From contig JAKFUJ010000299.1 of the NCBI GenBank assembly GCA_021732805.1, forward strand, positions 1 through 13,365: a stretch of 13,365 nucleotides of DNA. The letters run 5' to 3'. The notes beneath the pieces are model-generated. The model worked only from the letters and a program-made list of their open reading frames with translations. It had not been told where the DNA came from and did not search any database. Within the stretch, counting starts at the first letter, position 1, and each line of letters begins with the position of its first letter. This document shows positions 1-6,445 of the stretch, one piece after another. Both the position numbers and the translations under genes were made by a program. The DNA comes from Betaproteobacteria bacterium. GTDB taxonomy: Bacteria; Pseudomonadota; Gammaproteobacteria; Burkholderiales; SG8-41.

Positions 1-33
1 GTAAGTGTCTGTTTAGGGGCATCGATTGTCAAT

Positions 34-52
34 AATGATAATTGTTCTCATT
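34..52. promoter_or_regulatory. Fur-box-like operator
   Basis: The 19-nt site AATGATAATTGTTCTCATT is a 9-1-9 imperfect palindrome with 7 of 9 matching pairs, close to the Fur consensus built on GATAAT/ATTATC half-sites. It lies 106 bp before the dehydrogenase ATG. On the plus strand it fills the spacer between a TTGTCA (26-31) and a weak CATTAA (49-54), 17 bp apart. On the minus strand TTGACA (32-27) lies next to it. It may therefore control the downstream gene, a divergent gene beyond the left edge, or both. No other iron-related gene is nearby. Confidence 0.45.
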
Positions 53-158
53 AAAGTCTGCAAGCTTTTCCATGGTGCCAGCCTTGACCTGACAAGCTGC
101 CGGGATATATTCGACCTCTCCCAAGTTACTCCTCAGACCAACCGGCAGGAACAGCATC

Positions 159-1031
159 ATGAAACTGGCATTCATCGGACTCGGCGTCATGGGCAGCCCC
201 ATGGCGGGACATCTGGCCCGGGCGGGGCACTCACTGACAGTTTACAACCGGTCCCGCGACAAGGTGCAGGCCTGGGCGTCCCAATACAACGGGACGGTTG
301 CGGATACACCCGCTGCGGCTGCGACCGGAGCGGATATCGTGTTCAGCTGCGTCGGCAACGACAACGATGTGCGCGAGGTGACCATCGGCAAGCCCGGTGC
401 GTTTCAGGGCATGAAGCGCGGCGCCATTTTTGTCGATCACACCACGGCCTCCGCCGCCGTTGCGCAGGAACTGCATGCCGTGGCGAGCGCGCAAGGATTG
501 CATTTTCTCGATGCGCCGGTATCCGGTGGGCAGTCCGGCGCCGAGCAGGGCATCTTGACGGTGATGGTCGGCGGCGATGCCGCACCCTATGCGCGGGCGG
601 AACCGGTGATTGCGCATTTCGCGCGCGCGGTGACGTTGATGGGGCCGTCCGGCGCCGGACAGAAAACCAAGATGGTCAACCAGATCTGTGTGGCCGGCGT
701 GATTCAGGGGCTGGCCGAAGGGCTGGCCTTCGCGATGCATGCCGGACTGGATGCCAAACGCGTGGTCGACGTCATTTCCAAAGGGGCCGCCACCTCGTGG
801 CAGATGGAGAATCGCGGCAAGACCATGGTTGACGACCAATTCGATTTCGGTTTTGCGGTGAACCTGATGCGCAAGGACCTGCGCATTGCGATGGAGGAGG
901 CGCGCGCCAATGGCGCGCAACTGCCGTCAATCGCGTTGATCGACCAGTTCTATGCGCGGGTGCAGGAACAGGGCGGTGGTAAGCTCGATACGTCGAGTCT
1001 GATCAGGTTGTTGATGAAACGTAAAATGTGA
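159..1031 (+). CDS. NAD(P)-dependent beta-hydroxyacid dehydrogenase (3-hydroxyisobutyrate dehydrogenase family)
   Basis: The 290-residue protein has the normal length and domain order of the 3-hydroxyisobutyrate / tartronate semialdehyde reductase family. An N-terminal Rossmann motif GLGVMG is at 7-12, the substrate-binding signature DAPVSGG at 118-124, and the catalytic lysine at K171 with the conserved N174 (KMVNQ). A C-terminal all-alpha domain carries the typical RKDL segment. Such enzymes oxidise or reduce short beta-hydroxyacids in the cytoplasm; the exact substrate cannot be read from the sequence. The ATG at 159 has a Shine-Dalgarno AGGA at 147-150, eight bases upstream. The last codons (MKRKM, then TGA) are already part of the heptad tandem array, so the repeat has set the C-terminus. 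A Fur-like site lies upstream. The family call is secure, the substrate unknown. Confidence 0.93.
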   Translation: MKLAFIGLGVMGSPMAGHLARAGHSLTVYNRSRDKVQAWASQYNGTVADTPAAAATGADIVFSCVGNDNDVREVTIGKPGAFQGMKRGAIFVDHTTASAAVAQELHAVASAQGLHFLDAPVSGGQSGAEQGILTVMVGGDAAPYARAEPVIAHFARAVTLMGPSGAGQKTKMVNQICVAGVIQGLAEGLAFAMHAGLDAKRVVDVISKGAATSWQMENRGKTMVDDQFDFGFAVNLMRKDLRIAMEEARANGAQLPSIALIDQFYARVQEQGGGKLDTSSLIRLLMKRKM

Positions 1032-1117
1032 AACGTGAAACGTAAAATGTGAAACGTAAAATGTGAATGTAAATGTGAAAAGTGGAACGAGAAACGTGAT
1101 AGGTGAAATGTGAAGGG
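1015..1117. repeat. Degenerate heptanucleotide tandem array
   Basis: About 15 consecutive units follow the pattern TGAAACG or TAAAATG. Units at 1015, 1022, 1029, 1036, 1043, 1050 and 1057 are exact. They are followed by two 6-nt units (1064, 1070) and diverged heptads (TGAAAAG, TGGAACG, AGAAACG, TGATAGG, TGAAATG, TGAAGGG). The array begins inside the last codons of the upstream dehydrogenase and supplies its TGA stop at 1029-1031. It ends directly before the GGAG that serves the Nudix gene. A 7-nt period shifts frame with each unit, so stop codons occur in all frames. Confidence 0.85.
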
Positions 1118-1130
1118 TGGAGAAAATAAA

Positions 1131-1955
1131 GTGGTGCGTGGAGGAGCGCAACCGGCCGTGACGCCGATGCCGTCGGCAACCGTGACCATCGTGCGTAACG
1201 CCGGTTCAGGCATTGAAGTGCTGATGATGAAGCGCAACCTGCAATCGGGTTTTGTGCCGGGCATGCATGTGTTTCCCGGCGGCGGTCTGGACGCCTCCGA
1301 TTTGTTGTTTAAAAACAATGGTTTATGTTCCTGTTTTGACGATACCCAAGCCAGCGGCGCTCTGGGCATGGCCTGCGACGGTCTGGCTTATTGGGTTGCT
1401 GCGATCCGCGAGGCGTTTGAGGAATCGGGATTGCTGCTCGCCCGTAACGCCGCCGGTGCAGTGGTCTCATTGACGGATCCAGATACTGCCCAGCGTTTTA
1501 CCGAGCATCGCCGTCAGTTGAATGCCGGTGCCGTGGAATTTCCGGCGCTGTTGCAAACGGAAAGCCTGCAACTGGCGGCGGATCAACTGACCTATTTCGC
1601 GCACTGGATCACACCGGTCGGATTACCGCGGCGTTACGACACGCGTTTTTTCATGGCTGAAGCACCGGCCGACCAGGAAGCGCTGCAGGATGAGCGCGAA
1701 ACCATTGCGGCGACATGGCTGAGCCCGGGCGAGGCCCTGACGCGTCATCAGCGCGGCGAATTCGGCATGCGCACGCCGACCGTGCGTACGCTGGAAACCT
1801 TTGCCGATTACAACAGTGTGGCCAGTCTGCGCAGCGGACTTGCCGGTCGCCAACATGAAATCCGCACCTTGTTGCCGCGTATAGACCGCGAAGGTCGCCG
1901 CATACTGCCCGGTGAATCCGGCTATGAGGAGGCCGGCGCGACAGCCGGCGCTTGA
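1131..1955 (+). CDS. NUDIX hydrolase, NUDT19/RP2-like
   Basis: The 274-residue protein has the Nudix fold: a TVTIVRN strand, FPGGG at about residues 48-52, and the box core REAFEESG at about 93-100. R93, E94, E97 and E98 are the metal-binding pattern REUXEEXGU. About 40 residues separate the box glycine from the REXXEE helix, against 14 in ordinary Nudix boxes; this insertion is typical of the NUDT7/NUDT19 group, which hydrolyses CoA or acyl-CoA diphosphates in eukaryotes. A CoA-type substrate is only an inference. I chose GTG 1131 because GGAG at 1119-1122 sits eight bases before it. GTG 1110 is also open but lies inside the heptad array with no ribosome site. The next gene starts two bases after this stop, so the two are probably one transcript. 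Confidence 0.85.
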   Translation: MVRGGAQPAVTPMPSATVTIVRNAGSGIEVLMMKRNLQSGFVPGMHVFPGGGLDASDLLFKNNGLCSCFDDTQASGALGMACDGLAYWVAAIREAFEESGLLLARNAAGAVVSLTDPDTAQRFTEHRRQLNAGAVEFPALLQTESLQLAADQLTYFAHWITPVGLPRRYDTRFFMAEAPADQEALQDERETIAATWLSPGEALTRHQRGEFGMRTPTVRTLETFADYNSVASLRSGLAGRQHEIRTLLPRIDREGRRILPGESGYEEAGATAGA

Positions 1956-1957
1956 AC

Positions 1958-2800
1958 ATGGAAGAGGCGCCTGCCATCGTTGCCGGTGCTGTCGTCGGTA
2001 TTGCACCCGGCGTGCGCCGCGTGACTGCACCCAATCCCGGTGTGATGACCGGGCCGGGCACCAATACCTATATTGTGGGTGACGATGAACTGGCATTGAT
2101 CGATCCCGGTCCCGAACTGGATGCGCATCGCGACATCCTGCTCAAAGTCGTCGGCGACCGTCTGCGCTGGATACTGTGCACCCATACTCATCGTGATCAT
2201 TCGCCACTGGCGCGTGAACTGAAAGCGGCCACCGGCGCACAGGTCTACGGTTTCGGCGTCACGCCCGATGATGGACGGCAGGATGAAACTTTCGCGCCGG
2301 ATCACGCACTCGGCGACGGTGACGTGGTGACCTGTGGCGCGCATAAATTGCGCGCGGTGCATACCCCCGGCCATGCGTCCAACCATCTGTGCTATCTGCT
2401 CGAAGATCGCGGCATCCTGTTCACCGGCGATCACATCATGCAGGGTTCGACGGTGGTGATCTCACCGCCCGACGGCGACATGCAGGCGTATTTTGATTCG
2501 CTGCAACGTTTGCTGACGTTGCCGCTGCGCGCACTGGCCCCCGGTCACGGCCGCATCATTGCATCACCTGAAAAAGAGGTGCACAAACTGATTGCGCATC
2601 GCTTGAAGCGTGAAGAAAAGATTCACTCGGCGCTTGCTGCAGCGGGGCCGGCGACGCTGGAAATACTGGTGGGCCATGCTTATGATGATGTGCCGGAAAA
2701 CATACACCATGTCGCGATGCGTTCGCTGCACGCGCATCTGCTGCGGCTGGAACAGCTTGGTCGTGCAACGCAGAGCGCGGGGCAGTGGCGGGTCGCCTGA
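1958..2800 (+). CDS. Metallo-beta-lactamase-fold hydrolase, LACTB2-like
   Basis: The 280-residue protein has the MBL metal motif HTHRDH (H76, H78, D80, H81), then H139 in the TPGHASNH segment, D158 in the TGDH segment and H197 in APGHG. These are the five conserved MBL motifs, consistent with a di-zinc site. The C-terminal ~60 residues look like the small helical winged domain of LACTB2-type enzymes. Human LACTB2 is a mitochondrial endoribonuclease, but bacterial members have no settled substrate, so a hydrolase of esters, thioesters or RNA is possible. ATG 1958 follows the Nudix stop by two bases; a TTG at 1952 would overlap it. No good ribosome site precedes either, which suggests translational coupling to the Nudix gene. 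Confidence 0.88.
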   Translation: MEEAPAIVAGAVVGIAPGVRRVTAPNPGVMTGPGTNTYIVGDDELALIDPGPELDAHRDILLKVVGDRLRWILCTHTHRDHSPLARELKAATGAQVYGFGVTPDDGRQDETFAPDHALGDGDVVTCGAHKLRAVHTPGHASNHLCYLLEDRGILFTGDHIMQGSTVVISPPDGDMQAYFDSLQRLLTLPLRALAPGHGRIIASPEKEVHKLIAHRLKREEKIHSALAAAGPATLEILVGHAYDDVPENIHHVAMRSLHAHLLRLEQLGRATQSAGQWRVA

Positions 2801-2848
2801 CGGTGGGTTGTTGCATCAATCCCTGCTGCGATAGACGCGATATATATA

Positions 2849-2874
2849 AGTAATTGATTTAATTACTATTTTTT
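2849..2874 (+). terminator. Weak AT-rich hairpin with T-run between convergent genes
   Basis: AGTAATT (2849-2855) pairs with AATTACT (2861-2867) around a 5-nt loop, followed by TTTTTT at 2869-2874. The stem is all but one pair A/T, so it is a weak intrinsic terminator at best. It lies where the Nudix/MBL pair meets the convergent dehydrogenase gene and overlaps that gene's TAG stop. Confidence 0.3.
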
Positions 2875-3828
2875 AATATCAGTCAGCGCCACCGGCTGGC
2901 CTGCTGCGAACGCCGCGGCATTCGCAAACGCTTCGCCGAAATAAGCCTCGTAGGTGTCGCGCTCCAGCCATGCGCTGTGCGCCGTGCACAAGGCGTTGTC
3001 GAGTTTCAGCAGCGGATGGTTGCCGTGCTGTACCGGTTCGTTTTCATAAACGTCGGTGGCTGCCATGCCGGGTCGTCCGGCTTTCAGCGCTGCAACCAGC
3101 GCGCCGGGTTCGATCAGTTCCGCGCGCGCGGTATTGACCAGCAACGCGGTCGGTTTCATGCACGCCAGATGCGCGGCCTTGACCAGGCTGCGGGTGTCTT
3201 TCGAAAGTCGCGCCATCACCACCAGCACATCAGCCCGGGTGAACAGATCGTCCTGACTGCTTGCGCTGTCGTAACCGTCGGTGCGCGCGGCAGCGAGCGA
3301 ATTTTCACGGCCCCACACCACTACCTGCATGCCGAAACTCCTGCCGGTGGCGGCGACCAGCTTGCCGATGGAACCCAGCCCGAGGATGCCCAGCGTCTTG
3401 CCGTGCAGGCCCGTGTTGAAGCGGTCGCGCCAGATGCCCTGGCGCATCCAGTCGGATTCGTGCGCCACGTCGCGCAGGCTCGCCATGATCAGCGCCCAGG
3501 TGTGTTCGGCAACCGTGTGCGGCGAGGCATGCCCTCCGGACATGATGGTGATGCCGCGGTCGTTGCAGGCATCGACATCGATATGGTGGAAGCTGCGTCC
3601 GGTCTGGCTGAACAGTTTCAGTTTCGGCAGTTGTTCGATGATCCCGCGCGTAAAGCGCGTGCGTTCGCGGACCGGCACGATGATTTCGGCATCGCGCAGA
3701 TTGGCCACCAGCGCGGCCTCCGGCGGCGCAACGTCGCGGTAAATGCGCACGTCATGACCGGCCAGCAGTTTCAGGCAGTCCAGTGTATGCACCAGACCGT
3801 GGTAGTCGTCGGGGATGGCGATAATCAT
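2866..3828 (-). CDS. D-isomer-specific 2-hydroxyacid dehydrogenase family protein
   Basis: The 320-residue protein has the usual length for this family. The nucleotide-binding motif GLGSIG is at 150-155. The catalytic triad is visible: R235 in NTARAE, E264 in DVYENEP and H284 in CTAHSAW. Members oxidise D-2-hydroxyacids or reduce 2-keto acids with NAD(P)H in the cytoplasm; the set includes glyoxylate, phosphoglycerate and lactate enzymes, and the substrate cannot be told here. The frame stays open well beyond ATG 3828, but that extension runs over the divergent SDR gene and has no family similarity, so ATG 3828 (residues MIIAIPDDYH) is the start. The 92 bases between the two divergent genes must hold both promoters; I see no convincing -35/-10 pair there. 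Confidence 0.9.
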   Translation of the reverse strand: MIIAIPDDYHGLVHTLDCLKLLAGHDVRIYRDVAPPEAALVANLRDAEIIVPVRERTRFTRGIIEQLPKLKLFSQTGRSFHHIDVDACNDRGITIMSGGHASPHTVAEHTWALIMASLRDVAHESDWMRQGIWRDRFNTGLHGKTLGILGLGSIGKLVAATGRSFGMQVVVWGRENSLAAARTDGYDSASSQDDLFTRADVLVVMARLSKDTRSLVKAAHLACMKPTALLVNTARAELIEPGALVAALKAGRPGMAATDVYENEPVQHGNHPLLKLDNALCTAHSAWLERDTYEAYFGEAFANAAAFAAGQPVALTDIKK

Positions 3829-3920
3829 GGCCCGCAGTGTATCGCGGCTGGCGACGGTGGATGTGTCACAATCGCGCCTCTCCCGAAACAGCCGTCGCGA
3901 CAGACGAAAGGATTCATAGT

Positions 3921-4694
3921 ATGGAACTCGGATTAAAAGGCAAAGTGGCCGCAGTGACCGGCGGTACCGAAGGCATCGGCGGCGCAACCGTGCGACGGCT
4001 GGTGGCTGAAGGTGTGAAGGTCGCGTTCTGCGCGCGGCGCAAGGAACTGATCGATGCACTGGCCGCCGAACTGAAAAAAAGCGGCGGCGATGTGTTGGGC
4101 GTGGTGGCCGATGCCTCCAAAGAAGGCGACATGGAGCGTTTCATCGAGGAAACCGCGAAACATTTTGGCCGTCTGGATATTGTCGTCAACAACGCCGGCG
4201 GTTCGGGCCAGGTGGCTTTCGACAAGGTCGAAGACAGCTTCTGGGACCTGGACATGGAAATCAAGGTCATGGCGCAGGTGCGCACCGCGCGCGCGGCCAT
4301 CCCGCACATGAAAAAAGTCGGTGGCGGCCGCATCATCAGCCTCAACATGGTCGGCGCCAAGCAGCCGGGCGCCGCGATGTTCCCGACCACTGTCAGCCGT
4401 GCCGCGGGCCTCGCGCTGTCCAAGGGGCTGTCCAAGGAACTGGCGGCCGACAATATCCTGGTCAACGTCGTCGCCGTCGGCAAGATCAAATCCAAGCAGC
4501 AGGAGCGCGGCGCAGAGCGCAACAAAAAAACGGTCGAGCAGCATTATGCGGATACCGGCAAGACGGTGCCGATGAAGCGCATGGGCGAATCCGAAGAAGT
4601 CGCCAACGTCATTGCTTTCCTTGCATCCGATGCCGCGAGTTATGTCACCGGCTGCTGCATCAACGTCGACGGCGGATTGTCCGGCGTGTTGTGA
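3921..4694 (+). CDS. SDR-family protein with substituted catalytic residues
   Basis: The 257-residue protein is a full-length classical-type short-chain dehydrogenase. The cofactor motif TGGTEGIG is at 13-20, NNAG at 90-93, and the C-terminal GCCINVDGG is typical. Placing the classical catalytic tetrad by alignment, all four positions are changed. The helix-4 Asn is K115, the Ser falls at N142/M143, the Tyr is T156 and the Lys is R160 (segment PTTVSRAAG where YSASKAA is usual). The fold and dinucleotide site look intact, so it may use a different mechanism, act on an unusual substrate, or bind cofactor without classical catalysis. ATG 3921 has AAAGGA about ten bases upstream. It is divergent from the 2-hydroxyacid dehydrogenase. 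Family membership is certain; oxidoreductase activity is not. Confidence 0.92.
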   Translation: MELGLKGKVAAVTGGTEGIGGATVRRLVAEGVKVAFCARRKELIDALAAELKKSGGDVLGVVADASKEGDMERFIEETAKHFGRLDIVVNNAGGSGQVAFDKVEDSFWDLDMEIKVMAQVRTARAAIPHMKKVGGGRIISLNMVGAKQPGAAMFPTTVSRAAGLALSKGLSKELAADNILVNVVAVGKIKSKQQERGAERNKKTVEQHYADTGKTVPMKRMGESEEVANVIAFLASDAASYVTGCCINVDGGLSGVL

Positions 4695-4731
4695 TATCTG
4701 CCGGTCGCTGGTCGGCAAATTTTTCCTGAGT

Positions 4732-4844
4732 CGTCATTCCGGCGAAAGCCGGAATCCAGGAATGCTCGAAGAAAAATCTCTGGATTCCGGCTCGCCCCCC
4801 AAGGGGCCTTCCTTCGGGGCGCGCTTTGTTTGGCCGGAATGACG
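4732..4844. repeat. Palindromic intergenic repeat (CGTCATTCCGGC family) with nested module
   Basis: The outer arms CGTCATTCCGGC (4732-4743) and GCCGGAATGACG (4833-4844) are a perfect 12-bp inverted repeat. Inside, GCCGGAATCCAG (4748-4759) pairs perfectly with CTGGATTCCGGC (4780-4791). Between the inner right arm and the outer right arm lies a G/C-rich module at 4794-4822. Related TCATTCCGGCGAAAGCCGGAA repeats are dispersed in many proteobacterial genomes. It fills most of the gap between the SDR and transporter genes and could form a hairpin in RNA from either strand. Confidence 0.85.
4794..4822. repeat. 29-bp module, copy 1
   Basis: The module starts GCCCCCCAAGGGG and ends CTTCCTTCGGGGCGC. 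It recurs at 10908-10936 with one difference in 29 bases (C against A at the 14th position), inside a palindromic element with unrelated outer arms. This points to a mobile or recombining unit nested in larger repeats. Confidence 0.8.
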
Positions 4845-4866
4845 CGTTGGTTGTGAAAGTCTCCTG

Positions 4867-6180
4867 TTGAATACTGTCTCCCCGCGCGACGCGCTCGCAG
4901 GCTGGTGTTTCGTAGCAGTGGTCATCCTCGTGGTAGCCGCGGTGGCGCTGCCGTGTTACCCGGGGTGGATCACCGGCGTCATCGCATGGAGCGCCTGCCT
5001 GCTGTTGCTGCCGCGCCTGCCGCGCCACCAGTTGCTGATGGTGCTGGCGCTGGCAGGCATCGGCGCATTGGGTATCGCATTCGGCACGGCACGCGGCAGC
5101 GATGGGTTGATCCGCCTGGCGCTGACGCAGAACGTGCCGCTGTCCGGCATGCTGATCGCGGTGTCGTTCCTGCAATTGATTGCGGTCCGCGAAGACAGCG
5201 ATGCCGAGCCGCTGCAAAAAGGCCGCGGCGCGCTGTTCAAGACCATGATCGGCGTGCATCTGTTCGGCGCGGTGATCAACTATTCCGCGGTGGCGATATT
5301 CGCCGATCGCCTGAGTGCACGCACGAAGCTGACGATGGAGCAGGCGATGGGCCTGTCGCAGCCATTCATCGTCGGCGCGACCTGGTCGCCGTTTTACGGC
5401 GCAATGGCCGCGGTGTTGACGGCGGCGCCCGATGCCAGCCTGCCGCTGCTGATTTTCTGGGGGTTGCCGGTTTCCGCGATCGGCATGGCGGTGACCTGGT
5501 TCACGCTGACCTCGGAGCGGCATGGCAGGGCGGAGAACTTCGTCGGTTATCCGCTGCATCTCGAAGCCCTGTGGGTGCCGGCAGTGCTCGCTGTCGGTGT
5601 GCTGCTGGTGCATGAGTGGCAGCCGCGCTGGTCGGTGATGGCGATCATCGCCGCGATGGCATCGCTGGTGACCATCGTGACACTACTGGTGCGCAGCGGC
5701 GCGCAGGCCGGCGCCACGCTGCTGCGCCATGTGCATACCCGTCTGCCGGGGATGAACGGCGAACTGACGCTGTTCCTCGCTGCCGGCATATTGTCGGCCG
5801 GCATGAGCGGCACCATCGATGCGCTGGACCTCGGTCTGCCGTTTGCGCGGTTCGGCGCGTTCGAAGCGAGCATCGTGCTGGTGGTGATGAACGTCTGCGC
5901 CTGGCTCGGGCTGCATCCGATCATCCTGGTATCGGTGCTGGGACCGTGGCTGCTGCCGCTGCAGCCCAACCAGACGCTGCTGGCAATGACCTTCCTGATG
6001 AGCTGGGGCATCGGCCTGACCGCTTGTCCTATGTCGAACACCATGCTCGGTATGGCGGGGCGTTATGACTTGCCGTTCGGAAATCTGCTGGCGCTGAACC
6101 GGCGTTACAGCATCAAGATGACGATGGTGTGTGTTGCGGTGATCCACGTTTACGTGGCGATTACATCCGGCGGCATTTGA
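4867..6180 (+). CDS. Polytopic inner-membrane transporter, ion-transporter-superfamily-like
   Basis: The 437-residue protein is strongly hydrophobic with about 11-12 membrane segments. Two stretches look like re-entrant hairpins: SQPFIVGATWSPFYGAMAA (about 157-175) and TACPMSNTMLGMAGRY (SNT at 390-392). An SNT tripeptide in a hairpin is a hallmark of the sodium and substrate site of DASS/SLC13-type carriers, and the two similar hairpins fit an inverted-repeat carrier. This suggests uptake or export of an organic anion, but I do not recognise the family with certainty. The start is unclear: TTG 4867 gives the whole N-terminus with only a weak GAAAG upstream, and no ATG occurs before the first membrane segment. 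It follows the SDR gene across a palindromic repeat; co-transcription is uncertain. Confidence 0.82.
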   Translation: MNTVSPRDALAGWCFVAVVILVVAAVALPCYPGWITGVIAWSACLLLLPRLPRHQLLMVLALAGIGALGIAFGTARGSDGLIRLALTQNVPLSGMLIAVSFLQLIAVREDSDAEPLQKGRGALFKTMIGVHLFGAVINYSAVAIFADRLSARTKLTMEQAMGLSQPFIVGATWSPFYGAMAAVLTAAPDASLPLLIFWGLPVSAIGMAVTWFTLTSERHGRAENFVGYPLHLEALWVPAVLAVGVLLVHEWQPRWSVMAIIAAMASLVTIVTLLVRSGAQAGATLLRHVHTRLPGMNGELTLFLAAGILSAGMSGTIDALDLGLPFARFGAFEASIVLVVMNVCAWLGLHPIILVSVLGPWLLPLQPNQTLLAMTFLMSWGIGLTACPMSNTMLGMAGRYDLPFGNLLALNRRYSIKMTMVCVAVIHVYVAITSGGI

Positions 6181-6206
6181 GGAAGTATCGAAACAGGTTT
6201 TAAGGT

Positions 6207-6296
6207 GTCCGTCATGATCCGGGAAGTTCGTAGTAGATATCAGCCTATTTCGATAGGAGGTACATCCCGGGCGCATATGCCCGGGGAATTACGGAC
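6207..6296 (+). ncRNA. Candidate structured RNA / leader upstream of PEP-CTERM gene
   Basis: GTCCGT (6207-6212) is perfectly complementary to ACGGAC (6291-6296). Between them sit a 5-bp hairpin with a UUCG loop, CCTAT-TTCG-ATAGG (6244-6257), and a 7-bp G/C hairpin, CCCGGGC-GCATAT-GCCCGGG (6266-6285). The right arm of the UUCG hairpin overlaps AGGAGGT (6255-6261), a strong ribosome-binding sequence. Further small hairpins follow at 6310-6324 and 6337-6353, before the PEP-CTERM ATG at 6446. This looks like a multi-branched RNA, perhaps a regulatory leader, but it matches no riboswitch class I know. The rest of the 265-base gap holds nothing else I can identify. Confidence 0.3.
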
Positions 6297-6445
6297 GAGG
6301 CTAACTGTCTGTTTATTAAAAACAAAGAAATTTCCTGCACTGATTTCCGGTGCCCCAACCTCGCCCGGTGCAATCACAGGCAGATTGAGTTTCCGATCTC
6401 CTCATGTCAGCATCAATTTGTCTGCACAACCATGAGGTTTGCATC

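Noticed and set aside
26..832. Long plus-strand frame starting near the left edge
   Set aside because: It is a shadow of the dehydrogenase gene in another frame; its product is Arg/Gly-rich low-complexity sequence without family motifs.
3829..4059. N-terminal extension of the minus-strand 2-hydroxyacid dehydrogenase
   Set aside because: It overlaps the divergent SDR start and is Arg/Ser-rich without similarity; ATG 3828 gives the normal family N-terminus.
6309..6324. 16-nt CTGTTTATTAAAAACA resembling a segment of 23S rRNA
   Set aside because: From memory it matches a 23S helix, but the flanks do not follow and 16 nt is too short to call an rRNA fragment; the match may come from the simple TGTTT/AAACA hairpin.
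6205..6435. Small plus-strand frame of 76 codons before the PEP-CTERM gene
   Set aside because: No ribosome site fits its start, and its sequence runs through the hairpins of the possible structured RNA with no recognisable protein feature.
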